Below are positions 18,778-28,370 of a stretch of DNA of 64,000 nt, in pieces. This stretch comes from an uncultured Rikenellaceae bacterium (GTDB taxonomy: Bacteria > Bacteroidota > Bacteroidia > Bacteroidales > Rikenellaceae). The notes under the pieces are model-generated. The model ran no database searches and had not been told where the DNA came from. It saw nothing but the letters and a program-made list of their open reading frames with translations. The position numbers and the translations under genes are program-made. The first letter of the stretch is position 1; each line of letters begins with the position of its first letter. The stretch spans positions 29,297 to 93,296 of the forward strand of contig CALVFI010000008.1 of NCBI GenBank assembly GCA_944326815.1, written 5' to 3'.

Positions 18778-19908
18778 ATGAAACAATTCTTTTGCTTGCT
18801 GGTGGTATGTCTGGTATTGCTGGCAGCATGTAACAACAATCATTCAGAACATCACGAAGAGACTCTTACAGAGACGGAGCATGAACATGAGGGGATTTTC
18901 TTCTCTGCTGAACAGGCTGCACGGACCGATTTTGCCGTGGAAACGGTAGAACCCGGAACCTTCTGCGAAGTGATCCGTACCAGTGGACAAATCCTTCCCG
19001 CACAGGGCGACGAGGTCACTCTGGTCGCTCCGGTGAGCGGCATTGTGTCGTTGGGGGAGACCCGTTTGACGGATGGTGGCGCCGTCAAGGCTTCGCAACG
19101 GCTGTTTTATATCTCTTCGAAAAACATTGCCTCGGGCGATCTCGTGGCTAAAAGTACGGCTGCTTATCGGAAGGCCCGGGCGGATTATGAACGGGCGGAG
19201 CAATTGCTGGCCGACCGTATCGTGTCGCAGAAAGAGTTCGACCAGATTCGCCTGGCTTACGAACAGGCCAAAGCCGAGTATGACGCATTGGCCCCGGCCG
19301 AGTCTGCAAAGGGTGTGGCCGTTTCGACACCGATTTCGGGCTATGTGACCTCTTTGTCGGTGGGCGAGGGCGATTACGTGGAGACCGGCCAGCCGTTGGC
19401 TACCATATCGCAGACGCGCCGTCTGATGTTGCGGGCCGAGCTGTCACAACGCTATTATAACCGACTGAAAGGGGTGCGCAGCGCCAATTTCACCGTTCCA
19501 TACGATAATAAAACCTATGAACTGGGACAGCTGGGAGGCCGGCTGCTTTCGGTAGGAAAGGCTTCGGCGACAGGTAGTGCACTGATTCCGGTGACTTTCG
19601 AGTTTGACAATAACGGTGCCGTGGTGCCGGGGTCGTATGTGGAGGTCTATTTACTGGGAGCTCCGGTAGCCGATGCGATCACGCTGCCGCTCTCTGCGCT
19701 CACCGAGCAACAGGGGCTCTATTATGTCTATGTGCAGATTTGCGATGAAGAGTTCGAACGTCGGGAGGTGACCCCCGGTGCAGATGACGGTGAGCGGGTT
19801 ATGATTTTGAAAGGCTTGGAAGCCGGCGAGCGTGTGGTGACGCGTGGAGCCGTACAGGTCCGCATGGCAAGCGCTTCGGGGACGATACCTCATGGACATA
19901 GCCATTAA
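18778..19908 (+). CDS. RND efflux periplasmic adaptor (CusB/CzcB type)
   Basis: 376 residues from the ATG at 18778; upstream in-frame codons precede the signal. The lipobox VLLAAC gives a lipidated Cys, followed by His-rich NNNHSEHHEE and TEHEHEG. Then come the barrel-sandwich hybrid (about 70-110 and 175-205), a coiled-coil hairpin with ERAEQLLADRIVSQKEFDQI (110-165), and beta-barrel and membrane-proximal domains to 370. It bridges the inner-membrane pump and the TolC-like channel encoded downstream. The His-rich N-terminus fits a metal pump. Confidence 0.9.
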   Translation: MKQFFCLLVVCLVLLAACNNNHSEHHEETLTETEHEHEGIFFSAEQAARTDFAVETVEPGTFCEVIRTSGQILPAQGDEVTLVAPVSGIVSLGETRLTDGGAVKASQRLFYISSKNIASGDLVAKSTAAYRKARADYERAEQLLADRIVSQKEFDQIRLAYEQAKAEYDALAPAESAKGVAVSTPISGYVTSLSVGEGDYVETGQPLATISQTRRLMLRAELSQRYYNRLKGVRSANFTVPYDNKTYELGQLGGRLLSVGKASATGSALIPVTFEFDNNGAVVPGSYVEVYLLGAPVADAITLPLSALTEQQGLYYVYVQICDEEFERREVTPGADDGERVMILKGLEAGERVVTRGAVQVRMASASGTIPHGHSH

Positions 19909-19923
19909 CGGGGAGGAATAGAG

Positions 19924-22900
19924 ATGTTAAACAAAATTATCCGATTCTCACTTCATAACCGTTTGATGGTTGTGATTATAGCCTCGCTGCTGGCAGCCTC
20001 CGGGCTTTATATCGCCATGCGGATGGAGGTGGACGTCTTTCCTGACCTGAATGCCCCGACCGTCGTCGTGATGACCGAGGCGCCGGGCATGGCCCCCGAG
20101 GAGGTGGAGCGCGTGGTGACCTTCCCGATTGAGACGGCCCTCAACGGAGCGACGGATGTGCGTCGTGTACGGAGTTCCTCGACGACGGGATTTTCGGTCG
20201 TATGGGTCGAGTTCAATTGGAATACAGATATATATCTGGCGCGTCAGATTGTTTCGGAACGGTTGGTCGCCCTGGAAGGGACATTGCCGCCCGGGGTGGG
20301 GACTCCGACACTGGGCCCGCAGTCGTCCATCTTGGGTGAGGTGATGATTATCGGGCTGACGGCCGACAGTACCTCGATGCAGGAGTTGAGGACATTGGCC
20401 GACTGGACGATACGCCCTCGTTTGCTTTCGACAGGCGGTGTGGCGCAGGTGGCTGTCATCGGCGGCGGTATCCGTGAATATCAGATACAACTCTCGCCGC
20501 AGCGGATGAAAGATCTCGGAGTGACATTGAGCGAGGTGCTGGCCGCTGCCGAGGAGATGAATCGCAATGCCTCGGGCGGTGTGCTTTACGAATATGGAAA
20601 TGAATATATCGTTCGGGGAGTGATTTCGACGAATGATGTGGCGGCACTTGGCCGGAGCGTGATCAAAACGGTCGATGGACGGCCGATTGTCATGGAAGAT
20701 GTAGCTGAGGTGACGGTCGGGGCCAAGGCTCCACAGTTGGGTCTGGCTTCGTTCGAGGGGAAACCGGCCGTATTGCTGACCGTGACGAAGCAGCCTGCTA
20801 CGAGCACCCTCGAATTGACCGACCAATTGGATGCTACATTGGCGGAGTTGACCCCTTCGCTTCCGGCCGACGTACAGGTTGCGACCGATATTTTCCGGCA
20901 GTCGCGTTTCATCGAAGGGTCGATCAGCAATATCCAGAAATCGTTGATGGAAGGGGCGCTCTTCGTTATCGTAGTGCTGTTCTTTTTCTTGATGAATACG
21001 CGTGTGACGATCATCTCGTTGGTTGCGTTGCCGCTTTCGTTGCTGGTAGCCGTACTGGTGCTTCGGGCTTTGGGAATGACCATCAATACGATGAGCCTCG
21101 GAGGTATGGCCATTGCCATCGGTTCGTTGGTGGACGATGCAATCATCGATGTGGAGAATGTGTTTAAACGTCTGCGCGAAAATCACCTGAGACCGGTCGG
21201 TGAACGAAAGCCGAATTTGCAGGTGATCTTCGATGCCTCGACCGAGATACGTACTTCGATTGTCAACGCGACGATCATTACGATTGTGGCTTTTGTCCCG
21301 CTCTTTTTCCTCGGAGGTATGGAGGGACGTATGCTCAAACCGCTGGGGGTCTCTTTCATCGTGTCGTTGTTTGCTTCGATGGTGGTGGCGGTGACCCTGA
21401 CTCCCGTGATGTGCAGTTATCTGCTGACGGGTGAAAAGGTTCTCAAGAGAAGCGAGAAAGAGGCTCCCGTAGCCGCTTTCCTTAAACGTATGTATCGCCG
21501 GGCACTGGAGTGGGCGCTTGGGCATCGTCGGGTGGTGCTGGGAACGGCCCTGGGACTGTTCCTCGGCGCAGTAGTTGTCTTCATGACGTTGGGCCGCAGT
21601 TTTCTGCCGCCTTTCAATGAGGGGTCGTTGACGATCAATGTCGCTACGATGCCGGGCGTGTCGCTGGAAGAGTCCGATCGGATCGGCCGTATGGTGGAGG
21701 AGATTCTGCTCGAGGTGCCTGAGATTCAGACCGTGGCTCGTAAAACGGGCCGGGCCGAATTGGATGAACATGCCTTGGGGGTGAATGCTTCGGAGATTGA
21801 GGCGCCGTTTGAACTGGACCGGCGTTCCCGGGAAGAGTTCCTGGAGGATGTGCGGCATCGCTTGGGCGAGTTGAGGGGGGTAAGCGTGGAGATCGGACAA
21901 CCGATTTCGCACCGCATCGATGCCATGCTCTCCGGTACGCAGGCCAATATCGCGATAAAACTTTTTGGTGATGACTTGAATCGTATGTATGCACTGGGCA
22001 CAGAGATTCGTAACGCCATTGCGGAGGTTCCCGGTATCGCCGACCTTAATGTGGAGCAGCAGGTCGAGAGGCCGCAACTTTCGATTCGTCCGCGCCGGGA
22101 GATGCTGGCACGTTACGGAATTACCATGTCGGAGTTCGCCAGTTTCGTGGAGGTGGCACTTGCGGGGCGTGTGGTTTCCCAGGTATACGAAGGGGCAAGC
22201 GTCTTCGACCTGACGGTGAAGGCGGGCGACGGCCAGAACCGCACGATCGAGGAGGTGGGCAACCTGCTGATTGACGGGGCTGACGGTGTGAAGGTGCCGC
22301 TCAATTATGTGGCGGATGTGACTTCATCGGCGGGGCCCAATACGATCAATCGGGAGAACGTGAAACGTAAGATTGTTGTATCGGCCAATGTGACCGGAGG
22401 CGACCTCGGTGGTGCAGTGGAAGAGATCCAGAAATTGGTGAAGGAGAAGGTACAGTTGCCGGAGGGCTATTATGTGGAGTATGGCGGTCAGTTCGAGAGT
22501 CAACGTACGGCCTCACGCGTCTTGACGTTTACCTCGATACTGGCTTTGTTGGTGATTTTTCTGTTGTTGTTCCAGGAGTTTCGCGACATGTCGCTTTCGG
22601 GTATGATTCTGCTGAATCTTCCGTTGGCGATGATCGGAGGTGTGGCTGCCATCTGGATGACCTCCGGCGTGGTGAGTATTCCGGCCGTGATCGGATTCGT
22701 CTCCCTGCTGGGTATTGCGGTCCGCAACGGCATCCTGCTGGTGTCGCATTACGGACAGTTGCGCAGCGAGGGATGCGGCCTGTACGAGAGTGTGGTACAG
22801 GGGTCGGTAGACCGTCTGAACCCGATTCTCATGACTTCGCTCAGTTCGGCGCTGGCCCTGATTCCGCTGGCATTGGGTGGTGATCTGCCGGGCAATGAGA

Positions 22901-23016
22901 TTCAGAGCCCGATGGCAAAGGTGATTCTCGGGGGGCTGGTCAGTTCCATGTTGTTGAACGGCTTTGTCGTTCCGGTGGTCTATTTGATGTTGAACCGAAA
23001 AAAAGGAAATGCATGA
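19924..23016 (+). CDS. heavy-metal RND efflux pump (CusA/CzcA family)
   Basis: 1030 residues with two repeats of six membrane segments and two large periplasmic loops. The N-terminus MLNKIIRFSLHNRLMVVII and VDVFPDLNAPTVVVMTEAPG are typical of HME-RND pumps. GSLVDDAIIDVENVFKRLRE in TM4 carries the acidic proton-relay residues. It exports metal ions from cytoplasm or periplasm using the proton gradient. It is 15 bases downstream of the adaptor and overlaps the TolC-like gene by 4 bases. Cu/Ag versus Zn/Co/Cd cannot be decided from the motifs I could inspect. Confidence 0.94.
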   Translation: MLNKIIRFSLHNRLMVVIIASLLAASGLYIAMRMEVDVFPDLNAPTVVVMTEAPGMAPEEVERVVTFPIETALNGATDVRRVRSSSTTGFSVVWVEFNWNTDIYLARQIVSERLVALEGTLPPGVGTPTLGPQSSILGEVMIIGLTADSTSMQELRTLADWTIRPRLLSTGGVAQVAVIGGGIREYQIQLSPQRMKDLGVTLSEVLAAAEEMNRNASGGVLYEYGNEYIVRGVISTNDVAALGRSVIKTVDGRPIVMEDVAEVTVGAKAPQLGLASFEGKPAVLLTVTKQPATSTLELTDQLDATLAELTPSLPADVQVATDIFRQSRFIEGSISNIQKSLMEGALFVIVVLFFFLMNTRVTIISLVALPLSLLVAVLVLRALGMTINTMSLGGMAIAIGSLVDDAIIDVENVFKRLRENHLRPVGERKPNLQVIFDASTEIRTSIVNATIITIVAFVPLFFLGGMEGRMLKPLGVSFIVSLFASMVVAVTLTPVMCSYLLTGEKVLKRSEKEAPVAAFLKRMYRRALEWALGHRRVVLGTALGLFLGAVVVFMTLGRSFLPPFNEGSLTINVATMPGVSLEESDRIGRMVEEILLEVPEIQTVARKTGRAELDEHALGVNASEIEAPFELDRRSREEFLEDVRHRLGELRGVSVEIGQPISHRIDAMLSGTQANIAIKLFGDDLNRMYALGTEIRNAIAEVPGIADLNVEQQVERPQLSIRPRREMLARYGITMSEFASFVEVALAGRVVSQVYEGASVFDLTVKAGDGQNRTIEEVGNLLIDGADGVKVPLNYVADVTSSAGPNTINRENVKRKIVVSANVTGGDLGGAVEEIQKLVKEKVQLPEGYYVEYGGQFESQRTASRVLTFTSILALLVIFLLLFQEFRDMSLSGMILLNLPLAMIGGVAAIWMTSGVVSIPAVIGFVSLLGIAVRNGILLVSHYGQLRSEGCGLYESVVQGSVDRLNPILMTSLSSALALIPLALGGDLPGNEIQSPMAKVILGGLVSSMLLNGFVVPVVYLMLNRKKGNA

Positions 23017-24191
23017 AAAAGATAGGAATTCTGGCAGCGTTGTTGCTGTTGGCAGTAGGGGCTTCGGCGCAGGCGACCATGGAGGAGGTGCTCGGCAGTG
23101 TCGAGCAGAATAATGCGACGCTGGCTGCGCGTCGCAAGTTGACCACGGCACAAACGCTGGAAGCCAGGGTGGGGAACAGTCTTGAAAATCCGAATGTGGT
23201 CTATAATCCGACCTGGGGACGTCCCTCCTCCGCGAGTCATGCCGGTGAACTGGAGGTCACTCAGTCGTTCGATTTCCCGACCAGTTACGCGCACCGTGCG
23301 CAACTGGCTAAAATCCGGGAACAACAGTACGGACATGAGTATGCCGCTTATCGGCAGCAGGTGTTGTTTGAGGCTCAGTCGCTCTGTATACAGATTCTGA
23401 CCTATCGTCAGTTGAGGCAGATCCTGGATGAAAAACAGCAAAATGCACGACGTGTGGTGGAAATTGTAACCGAACGGTTGGCAACCGGAGATGCGAATGT
23501 TTTGGAGGAAAACAAGGCGAAATATGAACTCATTGCAGCCCGGAATGCTTATGAAAACAATGAAATTGAATTGCGGGCAGCGGAAAACCGTTTGGTGAAT
23601 CTTAATGGAGGGGAGCCATTGATGCTGGCGGGCGAACATTTTGGGGTACAGCCCGAATTGCGGCCGATGGATGAGATGCTGCAGGTGTATGAAGAGTCGT
23701 CGCCGGAGTTGCTTGCGTTGATGAGCAGTCGGGAGGCTGCTGAACGGGATGTGAAGTTGAGTCGTAGCCTCTCGTTGCCCAAATTCGAGGCGGGCTATCA
23801 CCATGAATATGCGCCGGGTGAACGACGCAACGGAGTGGTGGTGGGAATGAGCATTCCGATGTTCGGTAACCGCAACAACGTGAAGCGTGCTAAAGCCCAA
23901 TCGCTTTACGCTGAAGCGGAATTGCGCAGTGGCCTGGTTGATGTGAAAACCCGACTGGTGCAACTCTATGAACGGGCGGCATTGCTGCGCTCTTCGTTGG
24001 AGGAGTATCGTCAGATCGATGCAAGTTCGCGTCCGATTGAACTGCTGAACAAAGCCTTGGACGCGGGGCAGATCTCGGTGGTCGATTATTTTACCGAATT
24101 GCCGACCATTTACGAAGTGCGGCAAACACTCGTGGAGATAGAGAGAGACTATCAGCTGACCTGTGCTGAAATCAATATGCCGGAGCTCTGA
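23013..24191 (+). CDS. TolC-family outer membrane factor
   Basis: 392 residues. The signal peptide (1-19) ends near ASAQA. Two long alpha-helical repeats follow, with ERLATGDANVLEENKAKYEL and a second block with ELLNKALDAGQISVVDYFTEL, the classic OEP pattern seen in CzcC/CusC. It forms the outer membrane exit duct. ATGA overlaps the pump gene, so it is translationally coupled. It is the last gene of the efflux operon, as fabI has its own promoter. Confidence 0.9.
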   Translation: MKKIGILAALLLLAVGASAQATMEEVLGSVEQNNATLAARRKLTTAQTLEARVGNSLENPNVVYNPTWGRPSSASHAGELEVTQSFDFPTSYAHRAQLAKIREQQYGHEYAAYRQQVLFEAQSLCIQILTYRQLRQILDEKQQNARRVVEIVTERLATGDANVLEENKAKYELIAARNAYENNEIELRAAENRLVNLNGGEPLMLAGEHFGVQPELRPMDEMLQVYEESSPELLALMSSREAAERDVKLSRSLSLPKFEAGYHHEYAPGERRNGVVVGMSIPMFGNRNNVKRAKAQSLYAEAELRSGLVDVKTRLVQLYERAALLRSSLEEYRQIDASSRPIELLNKALDAGQISVVDYFTELPTIYEVRQTLVEIERDYQLTCAEINMPEL

Positions 24192-24192
24192 A

Positions 24193-24223
24193 ATTGGAAT
24201 TTAAGAATATAAGCGTACCTTTG
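24193..24223 (+). promoter_or_regulatory. fabI promoter
   Basis: TACCTTTG (24216-24223) fits TAnnTTTG, with ATTG (24193-24196) exactly 19 bases upstream, close to the TTTG -33 element. Confidence 0.7.
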
Positions 24224-24248
24224 CAGCGAATTATTAAAGGAAAAGTTT

Positions 24249-25118
24249 ATGTCATACAATCTTTTGAAAGGTAAGAAAGGGCTGATTTTCGGTGCCTTGA
24301 ACGAACAGTCGATCGCTTGGAAAGTGGCTGAACGTGCCGTGGAAGAGGGCGCAGAGATCGTTCTGACGAATACCGCTGTCTCGATCCGAATGGGTACGAT
24401 CGGTGAATTGGCCAAGAAATGCAATACCATTGTAGTGCCGGCCGATGCGACCAGCGTGCCTGACCTCGAAAACCTGATCGACAAGACGATGGAACATTTC
24501 GGTGGAAAATTCGACTTCATGCTCCATTCGATCGGTATGTCGCCCAACGTGCGCAAAGGGCGTACGTATGATGACCTGGATTACGACTATTTAGCCAAGA
24601 CGCTCGATATCTCTGCTATTTCGTTCCATAAAGCGATTCAGGTGGCTCGGAAGAAAGATGCCATCAACGACTGGGGATCGATTGTGGCTCTATCCTATAT
24701 CGCTGCTCAGCGTACGCTCTATGGCTACAATGACATGGCCGACGCGAAGGCGCTTCTCGAGTCGATTGCCCGCAGCTTTGGGTATATTTATGGCCGAGAG
24801 AAGAAGATCCGAATCAATACCGTATCGCAATCACCCACGCCTACTACGGCTGGTAGCGGCGTGTTGGGCCTGAAAGATCTGATGGACTTCTCTGAGGATA
24901 TGTCGCCGCTGGGTAACGCTACGGCGGAGGATTGCGCCAATTATGTCTTAACGCTCTTTTCCGACCTGACCCGTAAAGTGACTATGCAGAACCTGTTCCA
25001 TGACGGAGGGTTCTCCAGTATGGGTATGAGTCGTCGCGCGATGAAAACCTACGGCAAAGGGCTCAATATGCGTTTCGATGATGTGCATGACAATCACTAT
25101 CCTTTCGGTCACGAGTAG
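24249..25118 (+). CDS. fabI: enoyl-ACP reductase (NADH)
   Basis: 289 residues, an SDR-fold enzyme of type II fatty acid synthesis. KGLIFGALNEQSIAWKVAE is the dinucleotide loop, SIGMSP lies in the cofactor region, and YGYNDMADAKALLE gives the Tyr-x6-Lys catalytic pair. It is somewhat longer than E. coli FabI (about 262), mostly near the C-terminus. It reduces enoyl-ACP at the last step of each elongation cycle. It is a single gene with its own promoter and terminator. Confidence 0.95.
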   Translation: MSYNLLKGKKGLIFGALNEQSIAWKVAERAVEEGAEIVLTNTAVSIRMGTIGELAKKCNTIVVPADATSVPDLENLIDKTMEHFGGKFDFMLHSIGMSPNVRKGRTYDDLDYDYLAKTLDISAISFHKAIQVARKKDAINDWGSIVALSYIAAQRTLYGYNDMADAKALLESIARSFGYIYGREKKIRINTVSQSPTPTTAGSGVLGLKDLMDFSEDMSPLGNATAEDCANYVLTLFSDLTRKVTMQNLFHDGGFSSMGMSRRAMKTYGKGLNMRFDDVHDNHYPFGHE

Positions 25119-25179
25119 TATATGACGTTCGGCAGGTGTCGGGTCGCCGATTCTGCCCTGTTATAACAAATTAGAACAG

Positions 25180-25214
25180 ATCCCGCGCTTCGAAAGAGGT
25201 TGCGGGATTTTTTG
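25180..25214 (+). terminator. intrinsic terminator after fabI
   Basis: ATCCCGC (25180-25186) pairs with GCGGGAT (25202-25208), followed by TTTTTT. Confidence 0.8.
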
Positions 25215-25248
25215 GTCCGCAGCAAAACCGTTTGTCCTGGCATTTCAT

Positions 25249-25256
25249 TATCTTTG
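25249..25256 (+). promoter_or_regulatory. -7 element for the DHA2 exporter gene
   Basis: TATCTTTG matches TAnnTTTG 87 bases before the chosen ATG at 25343. A TTTG at 25231 is closer (14 bases) than the usual 19-21. Confidence 0.45.
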
Positions 25257-25342
25257 CAAGGTTGTCGAGGTGCGTGTCCAGGTTCTGCTGGAGGGGGTTT
25301 CGGAAAAATGGAAGGAGAAAAGGATTGAAGGAGCGAAAAACT

Positions 25343-26764
25343 ATGAAGGTCCCGGTGGCGAAAATCAATACAAGAGTTCAATGGGAGGAGGGGGCGGATG
25401 GCCTGCCTTTCCCGCAACGCATATGGGCTGTCGTGGCGGCAGCTTTGGCTCTGATTATGTCGGTGATAGACGGCACGATCGTGAATGTGGCGTTGCCGAC
25501 TTTGGCCGATGAGTTCGGAACGACGCCTGGAGCCACGATTTGGATCGTAAACGCCTATCAGTTGGTGATTACCGTGTCGTTGCTCTCCTTCTCTTTTTTG
25601 GGAGATATATACGGTTACCGGAAGGTATTTCTGTCGGGTATTGCCGTTTTTTGTGTCGCCTCATTGGCTTGTGCACTTTCCGATTCGTTCTGGATGTTGA
25701 CCGCGGCACGGGTGCTGCAAGGTTTTGGGGCTTCGGCGATTACAAGCGTCAATACGGCCCAGTTGCGCACGTTCTATCCTAAACGGATGATTGGACGGGG
25801 CATGAGTATCAACGCGATGGTGGTGGCGGTTTCGATTGCTGCCGGGCCTTCGGTGGCCAGTGCCGTGTTATCACTCGGTTCGTGGCATTGGCTGTTCGCC
25901 CTGAATGTTCCGTTGGCTATAGCGGCTTTCATCATGGGCTATTGTTTCCTGCCCCGTCGTCGGGAGCGGGTGCGTGGAAAATTCGATCGTGTGAGTTCCA
26001 TCTCCAGTGCTCTGACCTTCGGATTGCTGATCTATACGTTGGAGGGTATTGCCCATAATGAGAACCGACTCTTTGTCGTGTTGCAGGTGTTGGCTCTCGG
26101 TCTGATCGGTACGGTTTTTATTCGTCGGCAATTGAAGATGCAGAACCCGATGCTGCCGGTCGACCTGATGCGGATTCCAATCTTTTCACTTTCGATTGCC
26201 ACTTCGGTTTGCTCGTTTACGGCCCAGATGCTGGCCATGGTCTCTTTGCCTTTCTTTTTCCAAGATACCTTGGGTCGCAGTGCCGTGGAAATCGGATTGC
26301 TGCTGACGCCTTGGCCTTTGGCTACCTTGGTGACGGCTCCTGTGGCGGGGATTTTGGTGGAATGTGTCCATCCCGGATTGTTGGGTTGTTTCGGAATGGT
26401 GATTTTTGCGACCGGATTGCTGTTGCTGGCTCTGTTGCCGGGAGATCCGACGAACGCTGGAATCATCTGGCGTCTGGTTTTGTGTGGTATGGGTTTCGGA
26501 CTGTTCCAAACCCCTAACAATACGACGATTATCTCCTCGGCTCCTGTCCATAGAAGTGGGGGTGCCAGTGGGATGCTCGGCATGGCCCGTCTGTTGGGAC
26601 AGACTCTCGGTACCACGCTTGTGGCGTTGCTTTTCGGATTGTTGCCTCATGAACGGACAACGACCGCATGTCTCTTGCTGGGAATGATTTTTGCAATCGC
26701 TGCAGCCGTGGTGAGCACTTTGCGGTTGTCGCAGGCCGCGCCCCTGAAAAAAACGAACGGCTGA
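25343..26764 (+). CDS. DHA2-family multidrug MFS exporter
   Basis: 473 residues from the ATG at 25343, which has AAGGAG about 10 bases upstream; a longer reading from 25232 would overlap the promoter. About 14 hydrophobic segments. MSVIDGTIVNVALPTLADEF is the DHA2 motif of TM1 (EmrB/QacA type), and DIYGYRKVFLSG is loop motif A. The family exports drugs or amphipaths by proton antiport. No membrane-fusion partner is next to it. The last codons lie inside the terminator stem. Confidence 0.85.
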   Translation: MKVPVAKINTRVQWEEGADGLPFPQRIWAVVAAALALIMSVIDGTIVNVALPTLADEFGTTPGATIWIVNAYQLVITVSLLSFSFLGDIYGYRKVFLSGIAVFCVASLACALSDSFWMLTAARVLQGFGASAITSVNTAQLRTFYPKRMIGRGMSINAMVVAVSIAAGPSVASAVLSLGSWHWLFALNVPLAIAAFIMGYCFLPRRRERVRGKFDRVSSISSALTFGLLIYTLEGIAHNENRLFVVLQVLALGLIGTVFIRRQLKMQNPMLPVDLMRIPIFSLSIATSVCSFTAQMLAMVSLPFFFQDTLGRSAVEIGLLLTPWPLATLVTAPVAGILVECVHPGLLGCFGMVIFATGLLLLALLPGDPTNAGIIWRLVLCGMGFGLFQTPNNTTIISSAPVHRSGGASGMLGMARLLGQTLGTTLVALLFGLLPHERTTTACLLLGMIFAIAAAVVSTLRLSQAAPLKKTNG

Positions 26765-26781
26765 TGACCGTTCGTTTTTTT
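26747..26781. terminator. bidirectional terminator overlapping a stop codon
   Basis: Arms 26747-26760 and 26768-26781 are a perfect 14-base inverted repeat (AAACGAACGG with CCGTTCGTTT core). The exporter's stop codon lies in the 7-base loop. On the minus strand it also serves the end region of pepD. Confidence 0.88.
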
Positions 26782-26843
26782 GTCTGTCCATGAGGCTTGC
26801 TAGTTGTCTATGTGTTCCTCTTTGGGGGACGTAGCAGAGCAAA

Positions 26844-28298
26844 TCAGATGTTCTGCAGCGTAGCAACAAGCAGTTTCCAGAATTTGTCCACCGTTGCGAT
26901 TTCGAGCCGTTCATCCGGCGAGTGTACGCCACGCAGGGTCGGTCCGAAAGAGACCATCTGCAGTTCCGGATATTTTTCCAGAAAAAGTCCGCATTCTAGT
27001 CCGGCATGAATCGCCCGTACCTTGAGCTCTTTATCGAAGAGCTCCTTGTAGCACTTGCGGGTGACATCGAGGATGTGCGATTCCGGATTGGGGTTCCAGC
27101 CAGGATATCCGTCCGAGTGGACGACCTCTCCGCCTGCCAGTACATAGACGCTTTCGACCGTGGCTGCGGCATTCTTGAGCGCCTCTTTGAGCGATGACCG
27201 TTGTGAGGAGGTGACGACGATGGTGCCGTTCTCTTTGAATTTCACCGAAGCGAGATTCGTGGAAGTCTCTACCAGGCCGGGCATCGCGGCACTCATGGCC
27301 AATACTCCGTTGGGCACCCCTTGGAGGGCATAGAGTAACTTGCGTTGGGTGTCGTTATCGATAACTGTTGTCTGATAAGGTGCCTCGCTGATGGTTATGT
27401 CCATGTCGGGCTCCGTGTAGTGATACTCTTCCTGAGCCCCGGCCACGAACGACTCGTAGAGTTCGAACAACCTCCTGACCTTCGCAACAGGAAGCCCGAA
27501 AAGTGCATGGGCTTCGCGCGGAATGGCATTGCGAAGGTTGCCCCCGTCCATCGTGCAGAGACGCAATCCGCACTCGTTCATCCCTTGCCATAGCAGACGG
27601 GCAAGCAGTTTGTTGGAGTTGGCGCGTCCTTTTTCGATGTCATCGCCCGAGTGCCCCCCTTTGAGACCCGAAATACTTACCCGAAAATAGGCATACTCTT
27701 TCGGCCCGGCTTCATTTTTATAATGGAAAGTGGCGATGGTGTCGATACCTCCGGCACAGCCGATGAATAGCTCCCCTTCGTCCTCCGAGTCGAGGTTGAT
27801 GAGGTATTTCCCTGAAAGCATATCTTTTCCGAGGTTGAAGGCTCCGGTGAGGCCCGTCTCTTCGTCTACGGTGAAGAGCGCTTCAATGGCTGGTAGCTCC
27901 AACTCCGGATCGGTCAATATGGCGAGTGCTGCGGCCATGCCGATGCCGTCGTCCGCCCCGAGGGTCGTGCCGGAGGCCTTTACCCAGCCGTCCGGGGTGA
28001 TTTGTGTTTGGATGGCATCCTTTTCAAAGTCGAACGTTACATCCGAATTCTTTTCACACACCATATCCATATGGCTTTGGAGGATGACCGTCGGACGGTC
28101 TTGCATGGAAGAAGCGGCCGGGCGACGGATCAGTACGTTGCCTGCCTGGTCGGTTTTATGTTCAAGATGGTTCTCTGCGGCAAAATCTTGCAGAAAACGG
28201 ATGATTTTCTCCTCTTTCTTCGAAGGGCGTGGTACACGTGTAATCCGGTCGAAGATTTCCCATACCCTTTGCGGGGTGAGTTTGCTTATTTCTGACAT
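26844..28298 (-). CDS. pepD: aminoacyl-histidine dipeptidase (cytosol nonspecific dipeptidase)
   Basis: 484 residues from the ATG at 28298, where the conserved MSEISKLTPQRVWEIF begins; an open frame extends upstream into the promoter but is not conserved in character. M20 metallopeptidase: VILQSHMDMVCEKN (first zinc His), LGADDGIGMAAALAIL (bridging Asp), DEETGLTGA (catalytic Glu region), NLDSEDEGELFIGCAGG. It cleaves Xaa-His and other dipeptides in the cytosol. The length matches the family (about 485). It is divergent from ispF. Confidence 0.93.
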   Translation of the reverse strand: MSEISKLTPQRVWEIFDRITRVPRPSKKEEKIIRFLQDFAAENHLEHKTDQAGNVLIRRPAASSMQDRPTVILQSHMDMVCEKNSDVTFDFEKDAIQTQITPDGWVKASGTTLGADDGIGMAAALAILTDPELELPAIEALFTVDEETGLTGAFNLGKDMLSGKYLINLDSEDEGELFIGCAGGIDTIATFHYKNEAGPKEYAYFRVSISGLKGGHSGDDIEKGRANSNKLLARLLWQGMNECGLRLCTMDGGNLRNAIPREAHALFGLPVAKVRRLFELYESFVAGAQEEYHYTEPDMDITISEAPYQTTVIDNDTQRKLLYALQGVPNGVLAMSAAMPGLVETSTNLASVKFKENGTIVVTSSQRSSLKEALKNAAATVESVYVLAGGEVVHSDGYPGWNPNPESHILDVTRKCYKELFDKELKVRAIHAGLECGLFLEKYPELQMVSFGPTLRGVHSPDERLEIATVDKFWKLLVATLQNI

Positions 28299-28370
28299 GG
28301 TATTTGTATTTTTGAATAAGGGTAAAGTTAGGAAAAAAATCGTTATTTTGCACCTTAAACAGGAATTGCC

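Noticed and set aside
19948..22077. 709-codon open frame on the minus strand opposite the RND pump gene
   Set aside because: The protein is His/Arg/Gln-rich with no domain and lies fully antisense to a clear pump gene; it results from codon bias.
22980..24125. 381-codon antisense frame opposite the TolC-like gene
   Set aside because: Composition is that of a shadow frame; the plus strand has the conserved OEP repeats.
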